From NCBI RefSeq assembly GCF_900007165.1, contig NZ_CYGY02000063.1:73941-137940 (forward strand): 64,000 nt of DNA, read 5' to 3'. Numbering within the stretch: position 1 is the first letter of the stretch; each line of letters opens with the position of its first letter. Position numbers and translations under genes: made by a program. Below the pieces are notes generated by a model. The model did no database searches. It worked only from the letters and a program-made list of their open reading frames with translations, and was not told where the DNA came from. Source of the DNA: Paraburkholderia piptadeniae. GTDB taxonomy: Bacteria; Pseudomonadota; Gammaproteobacteria; Burkholderiales; Burkholderiaceae. Shown here one piece after another: positions 9,304 through 17,585 of the stretch.

Positions 9304-10647
9304 CTAGCGGCCGTCGTCGTCGCGCGTGTCGGCGGGGCGCTCCCGGAAGCGCCACAGCGCGAGCATGCTGACGGCGCCGCATGCGAGCACGTACCACGCG
9401 GGCGACATCGGATCGCCGGTGCGATGGAGCAGCCACGTCACGTTGAATTGCGCGAAGCCACCGAAAACCGTCACGCCGACGCTGTAGATCGTCGCGAGCG
9501 CGGTAGCGCGCACGTGCTGCGGGAACGCTTCCATGATCAGCAGCAGGAACGCGGAGCTGCCGGCGGTGGCGAAGGCCATCACGACGATGACGATCGCCAC
9601 CATCAATTCGACCGACGGCGCGGCGATCAGCAGCCGGAACGCCGGATACACGCAGGCGAGCGACACCAGCCACGTGACGGCAATCATAGGCTTGCGGCGC
9701 GGCAGACGATCAATGATCCACCGCCCCGAGACGAGCGCGGCGACGATCATCGACAGCCCCGACGCGCAGCCGGCGAGCAGCGAGGTCGCCATCGGCAGGT
9801 GCAGCGTGCGCACCGCATACGCGGGCATGTAGAACACGAAGATGTACAGCGTCGACGTGCAGCCGACGCTCAGCAGCGTGCCCAGTACGACACGGCCGAG
9901 ATAGTGCGTGAATACCTCGCGGACCGCGCTGCCGCGCGCCGACGTGTGGGTTTCGTCAAGGTGCCGGCGGATGTAGAAGCCGACCGGGCCGAGCAGCAGG
10001 CCGAGCAGGAACGGTATGCGCCAGCCCCAGCTTTCGAGCGCGTCGGCCGACAGCACGGCCGACAGCAGCGCGCCGCAGAGCGCGCCGAGCAGTGCCGCGA
10101 CGCCTTGGCTGATCACCTGCCAGCTCACCATGAAGCCGCGGCCCGACAGTGGGCCCGATTCCATCAGCAGCGTCGTCGACGCACCGACCTCGCCGCCGGC
10201 CGACAGGCCCTGCAGCAGCCGGCCGATCACGACCAACACCGGCGCGACGACGCCGATGCGCGCATAGGACGGCGTCAGTGCAATGATCGCTGTGCCCGCG
10301 ATCATCAGCTGGATCGTCAGCGTCAGCGCCGCGCGCCGGCCTGCACGATCTGCGTAGTTGCCGATCAGGATGCCGCCGAGCGGGCGCATCACGAAGCCGA
10401 CGCCGAACGTCGCCATCGCGAGCAGCAGCGGCCCGACGCCCGAATCGACCGGAAAGAAAGTCTTGCCGATCAGCGCGGCGAAGTAGCTGAACACTGTGAA
10501 GTCGAACATCTCGAGCGCGTTGCCGGCCGAGGTGGCGATGATTGTCCGTGTCTGCACAGAACGGCGGCGCGGGGCCGACGGCGCGTCGGCGAGCGACGTG
10601 GCGGCGTCTTGCATCGGGGATGTCTCCATAGGAATGGGTGTCTCCAT
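9304..10647 (-). CDS. MFS transporter, metabolite:H+ symporter type
   Basis: A 447-residue, 12-helix inner-membrane transporter of the MHS group (relatives of alpha-ketoglutarate and proline/betaine permeases). Features are the N-terminal TSAGNALEMFDFTVF helix, the GVGFVMRPLGGILIG segment and the DRAGRRAAL loop between helices 2 and 3. The start is ambiguous because an 18-base tandem repeat duplicates the ATG-GAG-ACA start: residues 1 and 7 are both Met-Glu-Thr. The gene is divergent from the LysR gene, which probably controls it. Codon use is strongly GC-biased, like its three cassette neighbours and unlike the flanking DNA. Confidence 0.9.
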   Translation of the reverse strand: METPIPMETSPMQDAATSLADAPSAPRRRSVQTRTIIATSAGNALEMFDFTVFSYFAALIGKTFFPVDSGVGPLLLAMATFGVGFVMRPLGGILIGNYADRAGRRAALTLTIQLMIAGTAIIALTPSYARIGVVAPVLVVIGRLLQGLSAGGEVGASTTLLMESGPLSGRGFMVSWQVISQGVAALLGALCGALLSAVLSADALESWGWRIPFLLGLLLGPVGFYIRRHLDETHTSARGSAVREVFTHYLGRVVLGTLLSVGCTSTLYIFVFYMPAYAVRTLHLPMATSLLAGCASGLSMIVAALVSGRWIIDRLPRRKPMIAVTWLVSLACVYPAFRLLIAAPSVELMVAIVIVVMAFATAGSSAFLLLIMEAFPQHVRATALATIYSVGVTVFGGFAQFNVTWLLHRTGDPMSPAWYVLACGAVSMLALWRFRERPADTRDDDGR

Positions 10648-10778
10648 AGGAAATGGGGTGTCCTGAGAGTTGGCTGGATGTTAAGTCCGGGGAAAACATC
10701 CAGATACGCGCAAGTTTTTATCCTGATAACATTTGTTTATCCCCCCCAATCCGTCGCTCGCCCCCAGCCATTCGTCGC
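10648..10778. promoter_or_regulatory. Divergent promoter region between the transporter and LysR genes
   Basis: A 131-base AT-richer gap between two divergently transcribed genes, the classic position for LysR binding and autoregulation. I could not pick out an unambiguous T-N11-A site by eye, so this is inferred from the layout. Confidence 0.5.
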
Positions 10779-11726
10779 ATGAAACTTCACCAGCTTCGCG
10801 CGCTCGTGGCCGTCGCCCGCTCAGGCAGTATCCACGAGGCCGCCCGCACGCTGCACCTGACGCAGCCGGCCGTCACACGTTCGCTGCGCGATCTCGAGGA
10901 CGAACTCGGACTGATGCTGGTCGTGCGCAGTTCGTCGGGCGTCACGTTGACCGACGCGGGGCGGGCGATGCTGCAGCGGGCCAAACTGGTCGTCAACGAG
11001 GTCGCGCGCACCGAGGAGGAGATGGCGCAGTTGCGCGACAACCAGCAGGGCCGGCTCGCGATCGGCATGACGCCGCTCGCGGGCATCACGGTGCTGCCGG
11101 CCGCGTACAACCGCTTTCGCCGTGCGATGCCGGACGTGCAGCTCGAGTTCGTCGAAGGCAGTCCGTCGCAGCTCGTCGAGCAGTTGAAGAACGGCGCGCT
11201 GGATTTTGCGTTGGGCGCCGGCACGGATGCGCAGGACTTCACGTCCGTGCGCTGCGTGCATCTCGAGACGTTTCCAATGTGGTTCGCGGTCAGCCGGAAA
11301 GGGAAGCTGGCCGGCGCGAAATCGCTCGCAGACCTGCAGGACGCCGAGTGGCTGCATACGGGGCGGTCGGCCGATTTCCGCGTGTTTCTTGAGGAGCTGT
11401 TCGAGCGCGCGGGGTTGCCGGCGCCGCGCCGCGTCACGCGCTGTGCGTCGCAGACGCTGTTCTATGCGCTGGCCGTCAACAGCGACGTGGTAACCGCGTG
11501 GACCCAGCTCGCGCTGCGCGGCGACGCATCCGACACGCTGAAGACGCTCGACCTGGTCGAGCAGCCGGTCGCGAGGAACCTGTACCTGCTGTTTCGCGAA
11601 AGCGCGGTGCCGACGTCGTCGGCGGAGTACTTCGTACGCTGTATCGACGACGTCGTAGAGGCCGAGCGCGCGCTTGCAGGAACGGCCGGCGGCGGGGCGT
11701 CGTCAACATCGTCGCACCGCGCTTGA
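10779..11726 (+). CDS. LysR-family transcriptional regulator
   Basis: A 315-residue regulator. Residues 1-60 form the winged helix-turn-helix (LRALVAVARSGSIHEAAR, then LTQPAVTRSLRDLE), and residues about 90-295 form the periplasmic-binding-protein-like effector domain. The ATG at 10779 begins the typical MKLHQLRAL start; the frame extends further upstream but without family similarity. It faces the transporter-porin-amidohydrolase genes and is the likely activator of that operon. The inducer is unknown. Confidence 0.92.
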   Translation: MKLHQLRALVAVARSGSIHEAARTLHLTQPAVTRSLRDLEDELGLMLVVRSSSGVTLTDAGRAMLQRAKLVVNEVARTEEEMAQLRDNQQGRLAIGMTPLAGITVLPAAYNRFRRAMPDVQLEFVEGSPSQLVEQLKNGALDFALGAGTDAQDFTSVRCVHLETFPMWFAVSRKGKLAGAKSLADLQDAEWLHTGRSADFRVFLEELFERAGLPAPRRVTRCASQTLFYALAVNSDVVTAWTQLALRGDASDTLKTLDLVEQPVARNLYLLFRESAVPTSSAEYFVRCIDDVVEAERALAGTAGGGASSTSSHRA

Positions 11727-11780
11727 CGGCGGCGCGCTCGGGCGCTGCCCGCGCGGCAACGCGCAACGGTCGCGCAACCG

Positions 11781-11873
11781 TTATCGGTCGCTGGCCGCGC
11801 GCGTCATCGCGAGCAGCTCGTCGATGAATGAGCGTGAGCCGAAATAAATCATGCCGTTCGAACCGGCCTTCAC
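11781..11873 (-). pseudogene. C-terminal gene fragment of unknown family
   Basis: Leftward, starting right at the end of miniature element copy 2, an open frame encodes about 30 residues (including GMIYFGSRSFIDELL) and ends at a TAA. It looks like the tail of a gene cut by the element. After undoing the proposed inversion it would sit next to copy 1. I do not recognise the family. Confidence 0.25.
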
Positions 11874-12038
11874 GGGGTAATCGTTCGAATGGTGAAAAAT
11901 CCGGCGGTTTCTTCCGAAAAGCGCCGATTGCTAAATGACTTACAAATCCGTCGACTGCGCAAAAACGCGAGGTCGGTGCGCCTTGCTGCAAGCGGTTTTG
12001 CAAACTATCACCGCCAGATTTTGCGCCACGATTACCCC
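11874..12038 (-). repeat. Miniature inverted-repeat element, copy 2 (TIME-like)
   Basis: About 165 bp, clearly homologous to the unit at 6355-6525 but in reverse orientation. The internal part (AAACCGCTTGCGGCAAGG in copy 1) is found here as its complement with scattered differences. The ends are GGGGTAATCGTTCGAATGG and, on the right, a version shortened by a few bases. The following five bases are ACGTT, the complement of the pentamer that follows copy 1. Confidence 0.8.
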
Positions 12039-12124
12039 ACGTTAGGCGTGTAGACCTTGCGCAATTCATCGGCGCCTACCTCGGCGAGCAGCAGCGGGTA
12101 GGCAGCCTCATGCACTGTACTCAT
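12039..12124 (-). pseudogene. tnpA: Tn3-family transposase N-terminal fragment
   Basis: A leftward ATG frame reads MSTVHEAAYPLLLAE and ends VYTPN at the miniature element. This is the start of a DUF4158-type Tn3 transposase and resembles the copy at 22606 (MTTVHETIYPILPAA). The gene was broken by the miniature element, and its continuation is now 5.5 kb away on the other strand (6526). Confidence 0.6.
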
Positions 12125-12178
12125 GCAGGCGGTTCAAACGGAAGTCGCTCGCGGCAAAACTCTCCGAGCATCATCGAC

Positions 12179-13222
12179 TCATCGCTTCGGCTGCAAAACC
12201 ACTCGCCCTGCGGCTCGTCCTGACTCCACGAGCGAATGCCCCAATGCCGCGTCGTCCAATGACAATACTTCACTGATAACCGGCTTGACGAATCCATGAT
12301 CCATCAACACCAAAGCGTCATCGAGATGATTTCTCGAACTGCTTGTCACGGATAACATGGACTGGTTGCGCAGGAAGAGCTGCGCCGGATTGAATGGTAC
12401 GAATTCTCCAGTAACCTGGCCGATCATGACCCAGCGCCCGCCGTCCGATAAACTTTTTCGCATCGATTCAAATAATGGGCTACCCACGTTGTCTACCACG
12501 ACGTCGACACCTTTTCCGGAGGTCAAGCGCTTCACTTCGCCTGAAAAGTCCTGTCCTCGTTCATGCAGCACGATCTCATGTGCCCCCGCCGCCTGGAGCA
12601 ACGGGACTTTGTGCGGTGAGGTCGTTTGCGCAATCACAAATGCGCCGGCCATACGTGCAATCTGAATCGCCTGCAATCCCAGCCCACCTCCAGCACCGGT
12701 AATCAGCACCGACTCTCCCAGCCTTACGCAACCCACGTCGCGTATCCCGTTCAGAGCAGTCCCGACAGGGCACGCAGCTACTGCAGCCCAATCGAATGAC
12801 ACCGACTCTGGTATCCGTGCAATCGTGTTGCTTGCGACGGCTACATACTCCGCATAACCTCCAACCATGCCCCAGTCGCCAAGAAATTTGTTCTCCGCGC
12901 ATAGCGCCTCATGCTCGCTGCGGCAGTGTCGGCATTCACCACAAATGTGATAGCGCTGGGACGTAGCAACGCGATCGCCAGATTGATAGTTTGTAACACC
13001 CTTACCCACCTCAACCACGGTCCCGCTAATTTCATGGCCCGGAATGCATGGCATCTTCACTCCACGGCGCAAGGTACCATTGCGCACCGCGATGTCGTGA
13101 AAGCAGATTCCGCACGACTCAATCTGGATGACGACCTCTCGCTCGCGGGCCACTGGATCGGGAACCTGCTCCACTTTCATGACCTCTACCCCGCCCGGCT
13201 CCCTGACGACGATTGCTTTCAT
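12179..13222 (-). CDS. Zinc-type alcohol dehydrogenase (MDR family)
   Basis: A 347-residue medium-chain dehydrogenase/reductase. A GroES-like N-terminal half carries the catalytic-zinc region (CGICFHD, then GHE) and the four-cysteine structural-zinc lobe CGECRHCRSEHEALC. The Rossmann half has the GAGGGLGLQ nucleotide site. It oxidises or reduces an alcohol/carbonyl or enoyl group with NAD(P)H; acryloyl-CoA reductases of archaea and hydroxyacyl-CoA dehydrogenases share this build. It is the last gene of the ten-gene leftward operon and has an AAGGAA ribosome site. The substrate is likely a CoA-thioester intermediate of the pathway, by context only. Confidence 0.88.
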   Translation of the reverse strand: MKAIVVREPGGVEVMKVEQVPDPVAREREVVIQIESCGICFHDIAVRNGTLRRGVKMPCIPGHEISGTVVEVGKGVTNYQSGDRVATSQRYHICGECRHCRSEHEALCAENKFLGDWGMVGGYAEYVAVASNTIARIPESVSFDWAAVAACPVGTALNGIRDVGCVRLGESVLITGAGGGLGLQAIQIARMAGAFVIAQTTSPHKVPLLQAAGAHEIVLHERGQDFSGEVKRLTSGKGVDVVVDNVGSPLFESMRKSLSDGGRWVMIGQVTGEFVPFNPAQLFLRNQSMLSVTSSSRNHLDDALVLMDHGFVKPVISEVLSLDDAALGHSLVESGRAAGRVVLQPKR

Positions 13223-13262
13223 TTGATTTCCTTCCGTAAAAGAACACTTCTATACCGCACTC

Positions 13263-14318
13263 CTATGCGGCGACTGTCGTTTGAGACACGACGGATGCCG
13301 GGGCGCAAGCGTGGACCTGAGCATAATAGCCCTCCGTGTAGATGAAGCGTTCGCTGGCCCCCAAGCGTTTTGCAGCCAATGCACATGCGTCGACGAACGT
13401 CGGGCTGCCTGCAATAAAGACGCTGTAATTGGAAAGGTCTTTGAATTGCTTCGGCAGAACGTCTGGAATCCGTCCAGTCAAACCGCCGTGGGTGTCTCGA
13501 GTCAGCGTGGGTATGTAACGGAAATTGACATACTTCTTGGTCCAGTATTCGAACAAACCGCTCTCGTAGAGATCGTCAAGGGTCCTTGCAGAGAACATCA
13601 GCGTGACAGGCTGGCGAAATCCGCGCCGGAGAGCCGCGTCGGCCAGCGACAGAATCGGTGCCAAGCCGGAGCCGGCCGCAATGCACAGGACAGGAGTCTC
13701 GACCGATGGGTCACCAATAAACGTTCCATAGGGTCCGGATACTGAAACTGACTCCCCTACCCTCAATTGATCGTGCGCCCAACTGCTCGCCTTGCCGTCT
13801 TCGACACGCGTAATTTGCAAGGTCAGCTCCCCATCCGGTTTTGGGGCGCTGGCCAAAGAATAGCAGCGCGGAGGAATCCTCCCCTCGGGGTCCCCCAACA
13901 GGACGTACTGCCCCGGCCAATAGCGCATCGGGGGGCCGAGCGGACGTAGTCGAAGTTCGACAATACGCCCAGTGCGCCGAATACGATCGGTCACGACATA
14001 AATCTGGTTGGTTTGTGGCGGAAACAGATTCAGTTTGGCTTGCTCACTACCCCATTCGAGTACAAGCTCATCGGACAAAGGCTTGGCCATGCACATCAGA
14101 CCGAAGCCCTGCTTCCTGTCTTCCTGGGACAAGGCCATATCGAGCACGATGCCCTGGTCGAACCGCCCCGACAGAACCTTGACCTTGCAGTCTCCACAAG
14201 CACCCGCACGGCAGTTGTTGGGCAACGCATAACCCGCGTTCTCCAGCGCCATCAATACAGTCTCGCCGGCGCCGCACTTGACCTCGTGGCCGGCAGGATG
14301 AAGGCGAATCGTTTTCAT
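13263..14318 (-). CDS. 2Fe-2S/FAD/NAD oxidoreductase, reductase component of an oxygenase
   Basis: A 351-residue electron-transfer protein. An N-terminal plant-type ferredoxin has ligands Cys36, Cys41, Cys44 and Cys76. An FAD domain (RCYS at 151-154) and an NAD domain (AAGSGLAPI near 214-222) follow. Reductases of diiron and Rieske oxygenases and PaaE-like proteins share these domains, though in PaaE the ferredoxin is C-terminal. It sits in the same operon as the ferritin-like diiron protein, so it most likely passes electrons from NAD(P)H to that oxygenase. Confidence 0.9.
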   Translation of the reverse strand: MKTIRLHPAGHEVKCGAGETVLMALENAGYALPNNCRAGACGDCKVKVLSGRFDQGIVLDMALSQEDRKQGFGLMCMAKPLSDELVLEWGSEQAKLNLFPPQTNQIYVVTDRIRRTGRIVELRLRPLGPPMRYWPGQYVLLGDPEGRIPPRCYSLASAPKPDGELTLQITRVEDGKASSWAHDQLRVGESVSVSGPYGTFIGDPSVETPVLCIAAGSGLAPILSLADAALRRGFRQPVTLMFSARTLDDLYESGLFEYWTKKYVNFRYIPTLTRDTHGGLTGRIPDVLPKQFKDLSNYSVFIAGSPTFVDACALAAKRLGASERFIYTEGYYAQVHACAPASVVSQTTVAA

Positions 14319-14353
14319 ACGTTGAATACTCCGTTTCTACGATCGGGGACTGG

Positions 14354-15682
14354 TCAGGACTTCTGACGCTTGACGACCCGGGTTGCCTTGCCCTCGTATC
14401 GCGGCAGTTGGCCTTCCTCGTAGCACTTGACCGTGCAGGTCAGGCCGAGCCGCGCTCGCAGCAGGCTCTTCAGTTCCCCTTCGAGGCTGGTGGCGCAAAG
14501 CGAGGCCTGATTGGCCCGCTCGAAAGCCACTTCAATCTGGTCCATGCTGCCATCCTGGGAATCGATATAGACCTGCCAGGCTTCCTTGACAGTGCCGTGC
14601 TGACTGGCGATGACATCCTCGATTTGCGACGGGAAGACCATGACGCCACGCACCTTCATCATGTCATCGGAACGCCCGATGATCCTGCCGACCAGCGGAA
14701 AGCCATGGCGGCCGCACGGGCAGCCGTATGGATGGTCGGACAGTCGGACGAGGTCGCGCGTGCGCCAGCGCACGACCGGCGAGGCCTCCTTGTCCAGCGT
14801 CGTCAGCACCAGTTCGCCTACCTCCCCCGGCCCGACCGGTCGGAAGCTGACAGGGTCGATGATTTCAGTGAGGACCGAATCGTCGTTGATCAGGTGCATC
14901 TCGTCGGCGGCATGCGAATGCTCGCACGAGATGCCGACAATCGGGCCTCCGGCCTCCGTGGAGCCATAGATGTTATGAGCCATGAAACCATCCGGCATCA
15001 TCGCTTCCATCTGGTCGCGAAAGGCAGTCGAGACCGACTGGCCTCCGAAAAGGCCGACACGCAGCTTCCAGTCCTTCCGGGGATTAACGCCGACCTTATG
15101 CGCATGCGTGATCAGCGTCATTAGCCAGAGCGGCGACATGGTGGTCGCATCGTAGGCATGGTCGCGAATCCAGGTTGGCATCAGGTCGCTGCGGCCGGGC
15201 CCGATCGGAAAGTTAACCGCGCCGTAGGTTTGAATCGCCTCGTCCATCGACGAGCCCCCCACCCAAAGGCCATAGCCATACCCTTGGTAGACCCGGTCAC
15301 CCGGCACGATGCCAACTGTCCGGAAAATTCGGCAAAGTTGCTTAACGACCGTTTCGCGCCAGTCTTTCGCGGTGAAGCCGAACAGGACCGGAAGGCCCGT
15401 TGTGCCCGACGTGGCCGTGAAACGCATCACCTTGTCAAGCTCGACCGTCAGCATCGGAAACGGGTACATCGCTCGCAGATCGATCTTTTCGAGCATCGGG
15501 AAGTTGGAGAGCACATCCAGCCCTGTCAAGTCCAAAGCGCTCACGCCAGCCGATCTGAAATGTTTCTTCCATACTTCGGAGTGTTGAAGCCTTTCACCCA
15601 GGCGGATCAGCTTGCGCGCCTGGATGGCACGAACCTCGTCTCGGCTCGCAAAGTCTTCGGCAACATGGTTACGCACGCTCAT
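14354..15682 (-). CDS. Phenylacetate-CoA-ligase-family (PaaK-like) acyl/aryl-CoA ligase
   Basis: An adenylate-forming enzyme of about 442 residues that activates a carboxylic acid with ATP and CoA. It has the TATSGTTGLP phosphate loop, the YGSTEAGG motif and a C-terminal AMP-binding domain (VGRIIGRSDDMMKVRG), all PaaK-like. The length fits the family. The frame is open to 15718. I prefer the ATG at 15682 because a GGAGGAG ribosome site lies nine bases before it. In the operon it would perform the first step, making the CoA thioester that the oxygenase then attacks. The acid is unknown; phenylacetate itself is possible but not shown. Confidence 0.88.
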   Translation of the reverse strand: MSVRNHVAEDFASRDEVRAIQARKLIRLGERLQHSEVWKKHFRSAGVSALDLTGLDVLSNFPMLEKIDLRAMYPFPMLTVELDKVMRFTATSGTTGLPVLFGFTAKDWRETVVKQLCRIFRTVGIVPGDRVYQGYGYGLWVGGSSMDEAIQTYGAVNFPIGPGRSDLMPTWIRDHAYDATTMSPLWLMTLITHAHKVGVNPRKDWKLRVGLFGGQSVSTAFRDQMEAMMPDGFMAHNIYGSTEAGGPIVGISCEHSHAADEMHLINDDSVLTEIIDPVSFRPVGPGEVGELVLTTLDKEASPVVRWRTRDLVRLSDHPYGCPCGRHGFPLVGRIIGRSDDMMKVRGVMVFPSQIEDVIASQHGTVKEAWQVYIDSQDGSMDQIEVAFERANQASLCATSLEGELKSLLRARLGLTCTVKCYEEGQLPRYEGKATRVVKRQKS

Positions 15683-15744
15683 ATCCATCGTCTCCTCCAT
15701 ATATTCCTTGTGATGCATACGGTCACCACCGGATTGGTTCGTGG

Positions 15745-16359
15745 CTACTCACTGCATGTCTTCTGGCTTTTCCACCAATCCGGGTAGACCTCCTTGACGA
15801 GTTCACCACTTGCCTTAAGGGCGTGGCAGCCATCTATTTCGAACGGTCGCTGTCCGTTGTCGCGCCGCTGCCAGCGCTCCTCGGCTCTGCTCTGGATCAC
15901 CAACGTCGGGATCAGGTAGAGCATTTCGGTCAAATGGCTGCAACCTGCGATACCGCCGAACAATTTGCTGACAGCTGAGCGAAAACCATGCAGGAGATTC
16001 AGTCCGACAATCTGACGATAGGAAGCGCCGATCGTGTCGCAAATCCCCGGGTACGGCGTCGCAAGCGAGTTGACGACCACGTCGACGATCCGGAAGTCGG
16101 CATCGACCGTCGCCCACATCGCCATGTGGTGCATCGGCTGTCCGCCCAGACGGGTACCCCGGGTCAGCAGAAAATCGTCCGGCTTGCTGTCAATCAGTGT
16201 GATCTCGATATCCAGCATTCCATCGTCGCGCTGATAGCCCGCACAATCGAAGGAACGGCGATGAAGCAGCTCGCGCGTGAGTTTCACAGTGGGGCCGGCG
16301 CTATCGCCACGGTGCTCCTCGTTGGCGGAGATAGCCGGTTGCGAAATATGCTCAACCAT
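15745..16359 (-). CDS. DUF2889-family protein
   Basis: A 204-residue soluble protein matching the DUF2889 pattern: DIEITLIDSKPDDF, then a beta-rich part, then CDTIGASYRQIVGLNLLHGF and the GGIAGCSHLTEML block. The family has no established biochemical role but is repeatedly found beside CoA-thioester catabolic genes, which fits this operon. It lies 16 bases after the thiolase stop and just before the ligase gene, so it is surely co-transcribed. No catalytic residues can be named. Confidence 0.8.
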   Translation of the reverse strand: MVEHISQPAISANEEHRGDSAGPTVKLTRELLHRRSFDCAGYQRDDGMLDIEITLIDSKPDDFLLTRGTRLGGQPMHHMAMWATVDADFRIVDVVVNSLATPYPGICDTIGASYRQIVGLNLLHGFRSAVSKLFGGIAGCSHLTEMLYLIPTLVIQSRAEERWQRRDNGQRPFEIDGCHALKASGELVKEVYPDWWKSQKTCSE

Positions 16360-16375
16360 GATGTCACCCGTCTTC

Positions 16376-17560
16376 TCAGGCCGACTGATACAGGGTCACG
16401 ACGCATGCACCGCCGAGACCCAGGTTATGTTGCAGCGCCGTGCGCGCCCCCTCGACCTGGCGCGCTCCGGCCCCTCCGCGAAGTTGCCACACGAGTTCGA
16501 CACATTGCGCTAACCCGGTCGCTCCAAGCGGATGGCCTTTCGACAGCAACCCTCCGGATGGGTTGACCACGTAGCGGCCGCCATATGTGTTCTCGCCGTC
16601 CCTGATAAACCTCTCGGCCGTACCTGGTGGCGTCAGCCCCAGGCCTTCGTAAGTAATCAATTCGTTGGCCGTGAAGCAGTCATGCAGTTCAACAACGTCG
16701 ACGTCCTCCGGACCGATGCCGGATTTTTCGTAAACATCCCTCGCGGACGAGGCCGTCATGTCGTAGCCGACCACATGGCGCATATCGTGTGACTCGAAGG
16801 TGACCGGCGTATCAGTCCTCATCGACTGCGCCTTGATGACTACCCGCATATCAAGTCCGTGCTTCCTCGCGAACACGTCAGAGCAAAGGACGGCGGCGGC
16901 AGCACCGCACGTCGGCGGACAGCATTGCAGCCGGGTCATTGGATGAAAGACCGTCGGTGAAACCATGACCTCTTCCAGAGTGACCTCATCCCGGAAGACC
17001 GCATTCGGATTGCGCGCCGCGTGGCGACGGGCCTTCACCGCAATCATCGCGAAGGTTTCCGGTGCTATGCCGTATTCCTCCATATAGGCACGACCGGCGC
17101 CGCCAAAAAACTGCGCGGCGCGTGGAATGCCGTCCTCGTAGCCCTGAATCGAGCGCATCCGATCGGCAAACGCGGCGACTGGCGATGGTCGATCCGTGAA
17201 GCTGCTTTTTAGCGCACCCGGCGGCATTTGCTCGAAACCGACCGCCAACACACATTCGGCCACGCCCGATTCAATGGCCTGGCGCGCCAGGAATATTGCT
17301 GACGAGCCGCTCGCGCAATAATTGTTCAGATTGAAGATCGGAATGCCGGACAGCCCGACCTTGTACAGCACGGCCTGCCCCGCCGCGGAATCACCGAACA
17401 CATAGCTGGCGTAGGCCTGCTGGATTGCGCCGTAGGACAGTCCGGCATCTTTCAGGGCAAGCGTCACGGCACCGGGGCCCATGTCGGTGTAGGGGCGCGC
17501 GACGCTCGGCTTCATGAACGGCACCATACCGACGCCGACGACGAAGACCTTATTGGTCAT
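16376..17560 (-). CDS. SCP2/lipid-transfer-type thiolase
   Basis: A 394-residue condensing-fold enzyme. It has the catalytic Cys82 in NNYCASGSSA, the HDCFTANEL segment, NPSGGLLSKGHPLGATG and a C-terminal GLGGACVVTLY. This pattern is that of sterol-carrier-protein-2-type thiolases rather than the classical FadA type. They cleave beta-ketoacyl-CoA or, in steroid pathways, act as retro-aldolases with a DUF35 partner; no DUF35 gene is present here. The start at 17560 has a strong GAGGAG ribosome site, while the open frame runs 12 codons further. It would perform the final chain-shortening step of the pathway. Confidence 0.88.
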   Translation of the reverse strand: MTNKVFVVGVGMVPFMKPSVARPYTDMGPGAVTLALKDAGLSYGAIQQAYASYVFGDSAAGQAVLYKVGLSGIPIFNLNNYCASGSSAIFLARQAIESGVAECVLAVGFEQMPPGALKSSFTDRPSPVAAFADRMRSIQGYEDGIPRAAQFFGGAGRAYMEEYGIAPETFAMIAVKARRHAARNPNAVFRDEVTLEEVMVSPTVFHPMTRLQCCPPTCGAAAAVLCSDVFARKHGLDMRVVIKAQSMRTDTPVTFESHDMRHVVGYDMTASSARDVYEKSGIGPEDVDVVELHDCFTANELITYEGLGLTPPGTAERFIRDGENTYGGRYVVNPSGGLLSKGHPLGATGLAQCVELVWQLRGGAGARQVEGARTALQHNLGLGGACVVTLYQSA

Positions 17561-17585
17561 CTTTTCATCTCCTCGACCGCTTGCT

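Noticed and set aside
9070..10782. A 570-residue rightward open frame across the porin and transporter genes
   Set aside because: It is antisense to two clear genes, has a low-complexity Arg/His/Gln-rich product and no motifs; long shadows like this are usual in GC-rich DNA.
6350..12043. A 5-bp target duplication for the whole composite cassette
   Set aside because: The outer flanks (GAAGT left, ACGTT right) do not match; only the inversion model gives a duplication, and only around copy 2.
16376..17560. Reading the SCP2-type thiolase as proof of a steroid pathway
   Set aside because: No DUF35 partner, ketosteroid or ring-degradation genes are present, so the assignment would go beyond the evidence.
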